A stretch of DNA of 64,000 bases. It comes from Lasioglossum baleicum (lineage: Eukaryota > Arthropoda > Insecta > Hymenoptera > Halictidae). The stretch is from contig NC_134934.1 of the NCBI RefSeq assembly GCF_051020765.1, positions 3,038,001 to 3,102,000 on the forward strand. The letters are read 5' to 3'. The number at the start of each line of letters is the position of its first letter. Within the stretch, counting starts at the first letter, position 1. Below, in pieces: positions 44,137 to 55,388 of this stretch. The notes beneath the pieces are model-generated. The model searched no databases and was not told the DNA's origin. It saw nothing but the letters and a program-made list of their open reading frames with translations. Both the position numbers and the translations under genes were made by a program.

Positions 44137-46491
44137 TCGGGGCACCAAAGGGGGCTGACGGCCCGAACGGGGGTAGCTCTTACATATTTATGCCGCGTTC
44201 TACGCGCAACACCCATCCCGGGGAACCAACCCCCTTCCGCACCTTCACTATGCCGGTGCGGATAGGTATGCCGACCTTGTGCACGCTTTCACCAAGGGTG
44301 CCTGTCTCTCACTGTCTCTCCTCCTTTGTCTCTCTTTCTCTCTCTCTCTCTCCATGCCTGCCGATGCTAATCAGCTTGCTTGATAGTGCGTTGTTACCAA
44401 GACTACACGGATGCAACGCTATTTAGGATTCCGTGTAATTCTTCGGGCTAATGGGGCTGGTAACCCCATTCAGAACAACGTTGACGCTCTGCCAAGGATG
44501 CCAATAAGCTCATCCGGACGCCTGCCGAGCTTAGACACCCCGATCAAAACGAACATCCGCTTTAAACGCACCTGTTTTTTATCGGTGCTCCTGCGATTTT
44601 TATTCTCTGCTGTTTGAACATGACAGACTCTACAGTTTAGATACACGGGAGGAGCTTTTGGAGGTGATTGATTCACTTTTCGTATAGGAAACCGGATTAT
44701 TGAATGATCTCTTCGTCGATTCAAGTGAATAGCGGATGCAGAGGTTGTAGATCACTACGTAATCTTGTTTTATGGGAAACTGAAAGCATTTGTTAAGTCA
44801 ATACAAGACGATCTCGTTCGCAAAAGATTCGAGACAATAAGAGAATGAAAAGAATTCGTGGACATTGAAAGTTGATATTTTTAAGAAATCAACGTTAAAA
44901 TCCCCGAAAAGTTCGATCAACCCGAAAACGACTGGGAGAAAAGCACCAGATTTAACTTGTTGCGTGCATCGAATGCAAACAGAAACACCAAAAAGCTTTA
45001 ACCTTGTTGCGAGTTGCGAGAAAAAGGGAACAAGCTAAAACCTGGAATTGCGAGTCTCGAATTTTTAATTGTATCTTTCTGTAACCAAGGATGCGATAAA
45101 TTTTCTACAGTGTCCGAACATAAATTTCATTAAGTAGCGCATGATACACTGCGATGTGCATTAAACGATACAGTTTTATAGTTTGAGTTCTCGAGTGCTA
45201 AAAAGAGTAAGCTAAACCTGTTCAGCGGCGCTCTAACGTAGTAATACAGCAATAAATCGAAGTACAGTAGATTTTTCAATCTCCGCATCTTAAGAGAAAC
45301 AACACCAGGAAAAAGTCTCCATCGTTTCCGACAAAATAAAAAATAATTACGTCCAGCACCCAATCAAATCCGCATTCCTGCGCCATCTTCCTGTCCGTAG
45401 GTGCTCGCCCGCTTCAAAGCATATCTCGTGAGAATCGCCAAAGGCGTCTCAGCTCCCCGGGGTTATTAATCAGCGCGAGTTTACGTCGCCGGGAGAGTTC
45501 GCGGGAAACTGTCATCCTATTAATCGTTGCCGCTAATGACGAGCAGCCTTAGCATCAGCAGGATCCAGGAGCCGGGAGCAGCCCTGTAGAACCGGGCCCG
45601 GCTACCGTCAGCATCTTTCTCGAATAAAAGAGAGAGAATCGTTGGGCCATCGTCGTCAACGGGGCCTAAGCGAGCGGTCACGCGATCCAGATCGCGTTTC
45701 AGTCCGGCCGACGTGCAATTATAACGAGAATGCGCCGCGAGCACGCACTTTCAGCTCCGGGAAGAGCGCGTGTCCCGTGCCGGGGGGACGATTTTATCCT
45801 CTCTTTCTCTGGGCCTCCTCCGATCGGAGGGGGCCTCACGGTGAAATCGATCTCGCCTACGGGCCTCGGCACGACATCGCGAAACGGGAGATTCCAACCG
45901 AGAGAGTCCTGACGTCCTGCGCCGCACCACCTGAATTACTGTTGCAATCCTGTTACGATAATGACGACAGCGCGGCCCGCGCTACGCATTCCCGCGTTCA
46001 TTCCTTTCCTTCTGCTTCACGTCCGGCCGGATTAAATGCAAATTAAAATGTTCGGGAACGACCGGACACACCGCGCCCTGTAGATCGTATCCGATAAAAT
46101 TTCGAGCACTTCGCTTTTCACGCCTGAAACCGTACGTCTCTCGTTAGGGAGAGCCTAACATGTGAAACGATCGTTAAATCCTTTCCTACCTCGCCCCAAG
46201 TACTTTACTAGCATCATTGTCGCTACTGTGGTAACACGAGGCGTGGCTGACGGTATCTGTTTTTGTGTAAATCTCTGTGAAATTGAGTAATGTAGATCCT
46301 CCTCTTATGGATTTCAATAAATGCGTTCCTTTCTTTGATCATTTAAATAAATTGAAAGCAATACTTATTTCTCCCGCTATATTTAGCCCACTTTTAGCCT
46401 CTGCAATCTGTAGTCTAGAGCGAGGTTTGCCAAACTGTGCTCCGCGAAAAAATATTTATTGAAAAGATTTATTGATTATGTGGCATTACTA

Positions 46492-46688
46492 GACTGCGGA
46501 TCTTTATGCATTTATAGCAAAATTGAGTAGATGAAATTCTGAATTGTTGGAAAATTGTTTAAATTGAAGACGTCAATATATGATTTCTCCTCTATTAAAA
46601 TCATTAGGGCAAGAAATAACATGCAATTTGGTTTCTATTTCTTGCAATCGATGCAGACTATTTTTATTTTGCATGAAGTTCCGCAGTC
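46492..46688 (+). mobile_element. GACTGCGG-end MITE, best full-length copy (197 bp)
   Basis: The left end is CTA-GACTGCGGATCTTTATGC. The right end read inverted is CTA-GACTGCGGAACTTCATGC. TA (46,490-46,491 and 46,689-46,690) lies outside both. Internal landmarks are AATAGAGGAGAAAT (inverted) and GCAATCGATGCAGAC. It is taken as the reference copy for the family in this window. Confidence 0.85.
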
Positions 46689-47413
46689 TAGTCATTACCT
46701 ACCCTTCAAATTACACAAGGTGCTCCGTCAAAATTCAAAAACCCTTAAAGTGCCCTATCAGAGAAAAGGTTTTCGTTAACCGTGGTCTAGAGTTTAGAGT
46801 TTAGAAACCACAGCCCGAAGAGCGCAACTCACCTACGACAAGTATCGCTGTAAACCCGTCGCGTCGAAAGCACAGCAACACAGGTAGCCCACGATGCCGG
46901 TGGACACCGAAACAGCACAGCTGAACGAGAAGACAACCAGGAAGAGCAGAATTATCGGCGACTCGTCTCCCCGAGTCGAGGCAGTTATCGCGCAGCCGAG
47001 GAAACCTGTCGAAAAGCCACGGCGCGCGGTTTTATTAATGGTTCGGCAGCGGCATAAACACTTTACGTAAGGGTATTATCGATCGATAAATCGGAGCCTA
47101 CACAAGCTGTCTTCTCCTATCCTGTTCTATCAACCGGGCCACCGACACTCGATCATCGTATCCATTCTCGGCCGCTATTAGACGAGCTGAAACCACTACT
47201 CGTTCGGTTTGTTCTCCATTGATGATCGTTTGATGATTCTCTCGTAACACTCGCTTCTGGAGGAACACGCTTCTGCGCAAAATCGTGGAACCTTTTCCTG
47301 TCTGTCGGGTCCTGTTTCACGCCAAACTTAACATTGATTGATTTCGACGTTGTATTCATCGATGACACCACAATTACATGGACAAGTTTGAAAATTTTCA
47401 AACGCAACTTTAA

Positions 47414-47664
47414 CCCTTTGCGCTCGAAACTATTTTAACTTGAAAATTAAACGTTTGTTCGACCTAGAATATTTCCATTCTCTGTGACCTTTTTTAAATT
47501 TTATATATGGGTATGAAATTAATATAATTTACCCGCACAATACTTAAATGTTTAGTAATTGATTAGGTAGCAATACATTTAATAACCTAAAGAATAGTTT
47601 GAAAATTGCTTGGCATAGCAATTTTTAGTGGTGACTCTCTGAGACACCATCCGAGTGCTAAGGG
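47414..47664 (+). mobile_element. TTAA-flanked element, TTAACCCTTTGCGCTCG family (251 bp)
   Basis: TTAA stands at 47,410-47,413 and 47,665-47,668. The left end is TTAACCCTTTGCGCTCGAA. The right end read inverted is TTAACCCTTAGCACTCGGA. This agrees with the known form of small piggyBac-type elements in insects (TTAA then CCCTT..GC.CTCG). The AT-rich centre is non-coding. A decayed relative is at 19.6 kb. Confidence 0.8.
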
Positions 47665-47699
47665 TTAAAAAGCTAGCTACGATCCAAAAGGACTCCGAA

Positions 47700-48184
47700 A
47701 GCTTCCCACACTCTAAGTGACAAAATTGAGAATTCCCCAGTTTCCTCCGTTTTCCCTACGTCACCGGTAGCTCTCAGGGGCAATCGTAGTTGCTCCGAAA
47801 GAGTATCTCCGACCTAGGACCGTGGCATCGACAAAAGTATCTACCATTCGAACGCTCGGTGTTTACGACGTCAGGATTTACATGGAAGGTCTTAATCCTG
47901 GGAGGATCGAAGCGGACCGGATCCGAGGGCAATGGAAACGAGCTTGATCGAAGGGAGACGGTTTACAAACAAACTCGTAGACGCCCACGCGAGTACACAC
48001 GAGCGCACTTGGCGGCGGAGGTGCACACGCGATCTCCTTCGACAACAGGACGACGACGTGCCTGTGATCCGTGGGTTACCACCTCAACAGTGGACACATC
48101 ATTTCCCAGGAAGTTACTGGCCGTCTTCTCGGCACCTTCCATTTTACACCGGCCCGTTGGCTGTTCCCCAACCGAAAGACACCT
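47700..48184. other. Stretch open in more than one plus frame
   Basis: Frames starting at 47,790 and 47,932 (198 and 132 codons) run together across this CpG-rich stretch and on to about 48,390. Neither contains a recognised motif. It continues into the candidate at 48,185. Confidence 0.3.
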
Positions 48185-48409
48185 ATGCAGTTCTCCACGA
48201 TGTTCGTTACTGCACTTGTCCTGCGAACGTTCTTTATACTTCGGTTGCTGGCCCGAGTTGGCGGAAGAGATCGAACTGGATCGTTATCGTGTCTGGGACT
48301 GTGGCTCGAAAAGAGCCCGAACATTTTTAGCATGTACCTTAACCTATACGAACTCTGGAGTATGTATTATAGAGCACACTATCTAAAGCTCTACGCTAGA
48401 AAGTATTAA
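48185..48409 (+). CDS. Weak candidate: short ATG frame with hydrophobic start (74 aa)
   Basis: The ATG begins MQFSTMFVTALVLRTFFIL, a hydrophobic stretch of about 20 residues broken by one arginine that could act as a signal or anchor. It is followed by GGRD and a tyrosine/leucine-rich C-terminus ending YARKY before TAA. Two other plus frames are open across most of the same DNA, so the evidence for this one is weak. No family was recognised. If real, it would be a small membrane or secreted peptide. Confidence 0.15.
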   Translation: MQFSTMFVTALVLRTFFILRLLARVGGRDRTGSLSCLGLWLEKSPNIFSMYLNLYELWSMYYRAHYLKLYARKY

Positions 48410-50260
48410 AGTTTCTTCTCTGAAGTACAGAATCCGAAGAACATACTCAAAAGTCCAGACTCTAGTCAGCCGAGGCTCATCGTAGCGGATCATTCAATTA
48501 AAGGTTCTTACAGTCGGCAGCAAGGTAGCATATCGTTGACCAATCGATCGGTTCATTAAATTCCTCGCCTTTCCGCGCGCGCGTGCATTGCACGGGCAAA
48601 TAAAAGGTGTCGTGTCCTGGGTGCAGCGCAAACACGCAGCTGCCTACAGATATCGTCCGATCGATGGAGATAACGACAAATATTGCGATTATATCGTTGT
48701 GATCCTTAATCATTAACAATCTCGATGTTCGGCTATTACCGGGGACGATTTATTGATGGTAATGTCGCGTAATGAACCGGACGGTTCGCACAGCTACCTA
48801 CCTCTCTCTCGTTCTCTCTGGTGTCTCTGGTTTGCCTTCCGTTTCCCCAGCTGACATTCCCATCTCGCTCTAGCCTCGCGACTCGATTACGCGGACGAGG
48901 ACACATCTTGGCACTTTGCGACCGGACTGCAAAGCCTGGACACTCTCGACTAGGTGTCCTTGTGCTTTAAATAAATGCGAAAACAGTACCTGGCTGAGCG
49001 CGCGAGTGCCGAGCGGGGCTGTGTGTCGATAGCGCTCTCCTCTTACACGCTCTTTCTATCTCTATCTTTTGCCTCTCCTCTCTCAAGAGAGCCAAGCGAG
49101 TTTCTTTAACGCCTACGCGCTCTAACCATCGCTGCTGCCGACTCCTTCTCATTTTCTATCTATCCGCTGGTTTCCTCTCACTCTCCTTCTCCCTCCACCC
49201 TTATCGACGACGCTCGCACCGCTCGTCGTTTTCTTCGTTGCGCAGAAAATCAATGTTAACCGGCGTTTTCTTCCATCGAGCGACCGGCCGCATGCAAAAC
49301 GTTCGCGTAACAGGATGCGGTTATCTGTCCGCCCCTACCTCCGCGGTACCACGATCACTAGAAAGGGAACTTCCGCTGCTAATCGAATGAATCACGCTCG
49401 AGATCCGATCGATGATCGAGAGACTTCTCGCTAAGGACGTTCTCTTTGTACAGAACATTTCATCACGCTTGAAAATGACGCTTAAAAAATTTGTTTATCG
49501 ACCGAATCCTCTTCGGATTGAAATAAAAGTGGATGCACGATGCTTTATGTGCACCCGAATTGACTGCAGCCAACGCGAGAGGCTCCCAAGTTATTCTCGG
49601 AACCAATTAACAGCCGAACCAATTATTCGCGGGTTCATAACACGAGAAGGAAGAATGTAAAATAGGAATTGCAAAATAAAGAACTCCTTGCCCAAGAAGA
49701 GGTCGAGATAAGCGTCGGGGAAGATGCGGACGGATAGCGGGTTGATAAACGCGGCTAACTGGCTGGTCGTGTTAAGAGCCGGGGCGGTTAATTCGAAAAT
49801 GAAGTGAACGCGCGGCGTCTATAGTCTTTTCGGCAAAGTAAAACAAGGAAAAGAAAAGAGTGGAAGGGGAAGAGGGAGGGAGAGAGAGAGGAGAGAAGAA
49901 CGACAGTCTCTCCCGAAGGAGAACGGGGCCCGGGGCGAACCGATCGCTTCTTCTCTCCCACCGCACCCCAATTTTAATCAGGACCCGAAGTATGCAAGCA
50001 GGATGGATGCCTGCGAGCTCTCCCGACGGTACTACCGGGCGTTACGATGCATGTAATTTATTTTTATTGCCACCAATTTTTTTTCTACCCCTCGATCAGC
50101 TCCTACTAATTTCGAGTAGGAGGTGCCCTCTCTTCCCGCAGCTAGAGTACCAAAGGAGATCTCTCTCCTTATTGCTCCTCTTTTCATTCCTGAAATTTTA
50201 TTGTTATATGCAGAGCGCGTTTAAGACGCTCCTGTACTCCAATTATATTTTATTATTCCG
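48410..50260. other. CpG-rich unique sequence, no gene recognised
   Basis: The frames at 49,412-49,660 and 49,860-50,267 are open but lack motifs. A purine tract lies at 49,845-49,900. Confidence 0.4.
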
Positions 50261-50267
50261 TGTTTAA

Positions 50268-50495
50268 CCCTCATCCGTCCCTCGTTTCACGAACTGAATC
50301 TGTCCCTCAGTGTCGAATTGACACAGTAGTAAAAGATCGATGAAATAACAAGGTAAACAGCTATTTTTCGATGTTTTTTCTTCGCATTGTTAAGTTAACA
50401 TTTACATCTTAGAAAATAAAATTTCGGGAAAATTTACTTGCGAATAACAGAACAGTACAAACTTATTTCGAGAAACTGTGTCATACAAATTAATT
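50268..50495 (+). mobile_element. TTAACCCTCATCCGTCC family, right end lost
   Basis: The left end TTAACCCTCATCCGTCC then CTCGTTTCACGAACTG is intact, with TTAA at 50,264-50,267. The interior matches the 24.2 kb copy (GTTAACATTTACATCTTAG, ACTTATTTCGAGAAACTGTG). The match ends near GTGTCATACAAATT, so the terminal TTAA is missing. Confidence 0.65.
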
Positions 50496-50499
50496 GTAC

Positions 50500-51110
50500 G
50501 GCTTTATGGGATTCACGTCAAGCTTTGTGATTGGAAAATAAATGATCTTTGAGGTCCTGGTTCAGAGAAATGTTTTGTTCCTTTGGGATGATTCCGGCGA
50601 AACAGGAATAAGAATTGGAAAACGGCACTAGCGTGTTCGTCGGATGGAAGTAGAGAGGTCACTAGAAAATTATAACATTAGGCTGGACGCGAAGGTAGTC
50701 CGCAGCCGGTAGATCGGGTTAGATAGCGGATAGACGAGGTAGCACCCAGTAAACTCGTTATCAGATCGATGTAGCGAGATACATATCGTGTGTAAGGAGA
50801 TAAACGAGGCGGAGGTTATGAAATTCAACGACGTAGGGCTTGGCAAGCCGCGAATCACTCGAGTTAGCTCGTTCGCTAGGCGTTCTTGGTGCTACTAGTG
50901 CTCACCCACGGACAAGCAGACTTATTATCCACTCCTTCGGGACTATTTTCACTATTTCTTCCTGATAACCACTCGCTCTCCTTTCGTCCCTTAATCATCT
51001 ATAACACGTTCATTACCTTGTAGCGCATATACGATACATGGACCTGTAATCATTTGCATATGCTTAAAAATCAATTACCGCACTGATACCAACAGTCTCA
51101 CTGTGATGCT
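50500..51110. other. No gene seen
   Basis: Mixed unique sequence. The short minus frame at 50,670-50,858 has no motif. Confidence 0.35.
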
Positions 51111-51118
51111 AGTCATCA

Positions 51119-51326
51119 GACTTTGGATTTTGATGCAAAATTAAAAATTGTCTGCGTAGATTGCAATTGCAAGGAATAGAAACCAAATAAAATGTTATTT
51201 CTTCCCTTAATAATTTGAAGACATGAGAAATCATATGTGTATTGACATCTTGAATTTCCAAAATTTTCCTACAATTTTCAATTTCATCCACCCAAATTTG
51301 CTATAAATGTATAAAAATCCGCAGCC
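51119..51326 (-). mobile_element. GACTGCGG-end MITE, full-length (208 bp)
   Basis: The left end GACTTTGGATTTTGATGC is preceded by CA where TA is expected. The right end read inverted is TTA-GGCTGCGGATTTTTATAC. The interior aligns with the 46.5 kb copy read inverted (GTCTGCGTAGATTGCAA, GAAATCATATGTG, CAACAATTTTC-like word). Confidence 0.75.
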
Positions 51327-51329
51327 TAA

Positions 51330-54180
51330 TAATCATAGTGTCATATACATATTCATCTCATACAGGCATATATTTTTTTCTATCAAACTTGAAAATTAAT
51401 TTGTGTTACAATCCATTAAGTAAATCATACATTGTTACATAAATTATGTAATATACAACGGATCAAATAATAGAACGTGTATAACACTTCCGAGCAAGTG
51501 TAGGGCCTGGCCAAGTTCGGCAGAATCTCGAGTTTGGTTTGGCGAACGACTCGATTGATCCGTCGCTCGGGGAAAACCGACTTCGCAATTCCGGCAGCTT
51601 TTTTTCGTATGGTGGGATGATGGGCCGCGTGTCCCGCTCGTCCGCTTTAAAGGTGGCTAAGATTTATAGCGAGCCGGGGAAACGTGTAGGAGGTGGAGCA
51701 GCAGGGCTCTCTCTCACCGAAGGGCGAAAGAGATACACAGAGTGAACGGTGGGTTTTGAGTTTGAGCCGCGGGGGTTATTGCAGTAAGCCTTCTCTTGGG
51801 GGTTCAAGAATATTACTATCCGCGCGAAGCCTACCCTACGCCTTCGTCTAAACTACCCACCCCCGTCGACCCACCCTCTCGAGAGAGAGAGCCCGGCTTG
51901 GATCCTACAGCGAGTCCGGGCTCCAGGACCGTTTAGCCTCCCTGCTTTTGCTCGATCCGGAGAGAAAGAGAGACAGAAAAATGCGAAAGAGAAAGATGTA
52001 GAAAGCAGAGAGAAAGAGAGAAGGGAAAAATGAGAGGGATACGGGGTTGCGTGGGCGTCGGACAGAGAGAAAGAGAGAGAATGGTTCCCCGCGCTCATAC
52101 ATGCCCGGCGATCTTTTTAAACGCGCATCACTTAAAAGAACACGGTTTACGTTTATGGCCATTCATTCGCCGGAGAACAGAGGGCTGGGCGAATAAACCG
52201 AGACACGATTCAGGACGATTCGGGAGTAAGGGCGGAAGATCTAAGGGGAGAGCCAATAAGCAATAGTGAATCGAGAAGGAAACGAAGTTACTCTGTTTTC
52301 CTTTTTATCCTTTGGGTTCACCGAGCAGAGGAACATTTCGTAGCCATCGACGGACGAATGAAATTAAACAATCCGTCACTCTGACGAACGAAGTTCAGTC
52401 ACTCTCTGGACGAAAGAAGATTTTCTTGCAGGGAAAAGGGACGGGTGATTTGCATGAAAAAATGGCTAATGTTGTAACGAATTGTTCCCAGGTTTTAAGG
52501 AGAGAGTCTACCCTCGGTCTAGATTTCATTGGAACGACCGCGTTTGTCTCCGATTGAGCGAGTCGGAACAGCGGTTCAAGTTGGTTTGAAAAAAAGAAGG
52601 AGAGGAAACTGGAGAGAGAGAGATGGAAGTGGAAAAATGAATTAAAAGAGTAATCCGCGCGCTGATTGAGAGGGTCCGCGTGACGCCGGGGGAAGACTTT
52701 CTTCCTGAGACGGAGAATACCGGAGGTCTCGCCTCGTGATTCTTTTCGCTCTCCTGGGGACCACCTCGGGAAAGAGGCTGCCTAATTAAACGTAGGGTCG
52801 ATCCGCTACGAATGAGCTACTTTCTTCCGGGAACACGGTGCTATTTCCATCTCTCTCTTTCTCTCACTCTGTAGCATCGCTTTAGTCTCTCTCCGATCCT
52901 AGGGAAAAAGGACTCGTTCTCTGCGGAATCACGATCCGCCCTGAACGACGCCATTAACTTCTCTCGCTCCTCGAATTCAAGGAACTAATATCGGAGAGAC
53001 AGGGGGTGCCACGGGAATTCGTCAACCCTTACTGGACCATTCGCAAAAATCGGAATATTGAATCGATCGAGGTTTTGGGGAAATATGGCCCGTTATGGAG
53101 GAAATCATTTTTCGTGACTTGCGAATTTCCCGGAAGCGAGTGGGGTGGCTCCATTTGCTTTAACCATATCTCTGTATATTGCACACATTTTTGGAGTAAT
53201 ATGAAAGAAAAATAAGTTGCGTTTTGGGTATAATCTGTTGAAATATTTGATAGGATTAAGTTAAAGAATTATGTTTCTGACGGATCCTTTGTAGGTGCAA
53301 GGACACATACAACAAAGAAAAAACAGAAATTTCCATTTCCCCATCCACTCTGTTTAGAAATTCAAGGAGTTGTGACCCAACGTGGGCGGTCGCAGGTTTT
53401 CATCGCAATACACGGAACGCAAAATCGATGGAGGATTCGCGATAAAAAGACGTCGGGGAAGAGGAGTGTCCCGCCAATATAATTTCGGAAGTGGCTAGTA
53501 TCTCCTGATTTACCTACAATTTACTGTCGAGTCTCCCCGTAGCTTAGAGCTCACGGAAATCTTGCGTTTTCGGGAGCGAAATCCCTCCCGAACGGAAAAG
53601 GGATCCCGCGAGAGGGTGTCCCTCGTTCGTCCCGAAGAAACGGTTTGCGTCTCTAAACCACGGTCTGATCTCCGTCCCGGATTAGCCTCGTTTTATTTAA
53701 CGCGTGTTTAAAACTAATAAAACCCGGGAACCGGGGGGATATTCTCTACCACCGTCGCGTCGGTAGAGAAGTCGCAATCGGAGTTTAATTTCGAATGGCG
53801 CGCGGCGGACAAACGTATTATCGCCGTCTTCTCCGGTTCGAGAGATCGCCGGAGGAGAAACAGAGAGAGGGGAACGGAACCAACGAACGCTAATATCCGG
53901 TTACTAGCCGGAGTTCCGGCGAAACTTTAACTGTGCAAGCTAAACAATTATCGCTTAAGCCTTCACCAGCTTACGGGCGGGCTTCTCGTCATCCTCGACG
54001 ACACGGTTTACCTCGCCGACGGTAAACGAGGATCGTTCGCGCGATTAACGTTTCCACCGATCCTCAAAAATCTTCAGATGAATCGACAGTACTACGAATT
54101 TTTCTGATCGATTCCCAAAGTTGTTGACGCCGAAAATTGTTTTGGATTAAACTTGCCCCTCGACGCTTGTACATTATGAT
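51330..54180. other. CpG-rich unique sequence, no gene recognised
   Basis: GA/AG tracts at 51,955-52,080 give low-complexity frames on both strands. The frame 53,006-53,215 has a mixed composition but no motif and no ATG start. Nothing is callable. Confidence 0.4.
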
Positions 54181-54183
54181 TTA

Positions 54184-54771
54184 CAGTGGCCCACAAAAGT
54201 GTTCGTATGCCCTTTAAAACAGAATAACTGTTTTATAATTGTACCAAACGACCTGATGTTTTTGTAAGCAATTAGAAGCATTGGTTTACTAAATGATGTG
54301 CAAAAAAATTTTCGTAAATTTTTGAAACTTTTTTCATTTGGGCCCTTAATGAAAATTTAAAATATATTTTCTGTAGATCTATATTAGTTATATACACATA
54401 CTCTGAAAATTTCATCGAAATTGATTGAGGCAGGAATAAACGACACGCATCGAAAGATGTACGATTCTGTGGATTTTAAGCAGAAACTGATCAAAAGTCG
54501 TGAAAAACTACGATTTTCACAATTTTTAACCGCTTGTAGCTCGTGTGTATCTCAATTGATTTCGATGAAATTTTCAGTATGTGTACAACTAACATAGCTC
54601 TTAAGGGTCCAAATAAAAAAGTTTAAAAAAATGACTTTTTTATTATTGCATGTAACCTTGTAAATTATAATTTTTGGAAAATTTTTTTGCACGTCATTTA
54701 GTAAACCAATGGTTCTAATTGCTTACAAAACATCAGGTCGCGTTTGGTACAATTATAAAAAAGTTATTCTG
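54184..54771. mobile_element. Tc1-type foldback element, about 590 bp
   Basis: The left end TA-CAGTGGCCCACAAAAGTG is typical of Tc1-like ends. The two halves (54,221-54,440 and 54,540-54,770) are inverted complements, sharing TTGTACCAAACG, AAGCAATTAGAA, GGTTTACTAAATGA and GAAAATTTCATCGAAAT. They meet near a GTGAAAAA/TTTTCAC centre at about 54,510. The right terminal 36 bp (equivalent of CAGTGGCCC) is missing or replaced. Confidence 0.75.
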
Positions 54772-55024
54772 TATCGTCGTTGTTCGAATTTAATAAATTT
54801 ATTTGTAGGTTTCGCCTGAAACTTTATTTTGAAGTTTTTTTATTTTGAAAATCACTCGAGTGGTGGCCCAGAGTCGCTCGTAGATCGAACTACGATTCTG
54901 ATCATTTATTTACTCCTGTACACACCTTTTCTGACGTTAAAAGAAATCAGCTGGAGTCCCAGGTCGGAGTTTTTGTGCTCCGCTCGTAAAATGGTAAATT
55001 TACAGAGAAAATAGTGTTAAAGCG

Positions 55025-55294
55025 TCAAAAGCTTCTCCTCCGTCTCCCCCACCCCCGAATGGTTAACCGTTTATTTGGGATTATTGGGGTCATCGGTACA
55101 CCGGTCAAACTATACAGCTTCACGGTTGTAAAGAAAACAACACGGACGTTTCCGGTATTGTCTGTCCGCACAGTTGAATAGGACCAGTTAGAAATTACCT
55201 GCCGTTTCGGCTGGTGGCCATATTTACACGGGGACTGCGGAGGGCCCACGGGGATGCTTGGTGAAAGCGGATTTGAAATAACTGACAAACTCAT
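55025..55294 (-). pseudogene. Open frame of unknown origin, second part of a coding relic
   Basis: The minus-strand frame opens at an ATG (55,294) preceded by A-rich AATTAAAAAGAA and runs 89 codons to TGA. The N-terminal part is serine/proline-rich, the middle has alternating hydrophobic residues of beta-strand type (VRVVFFTTVKLYSL), and the end is arginine-rich. After the stop the same frame holds two further stop-bounded stretches to about 54,880. It is separated from the upstream minus-strand relic by an AT-rich gap of 94 bp, in another frame. I do not recognise the product. Spacing and the fresh ATG suggest two adjacent small genes on one strand, as in compact foreign (viral or retroelement) DNA, but this is inference. 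Confidence 0.35.
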
Positions 55295-55388
55295 TTCTTT
55301 TTAATTTTCACTTAGCCAGTTTCATAACTATGGCCACATTCGAGTACGTGTTACCATGTTGGGATTTATTTCGTAAATAAAGAACAAT

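Larger units (their letters stand above)
43300..46480. other. Mixed unique sequence, no gene recognised
   Basis: AT-rich at 43,300-43,540 and 44,760-45,150; CpG-rich elsewhere. The long plus frame 43,857-44,426 exists because of (TC)n and (GGA)n tracts. Confidence 0.4.
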
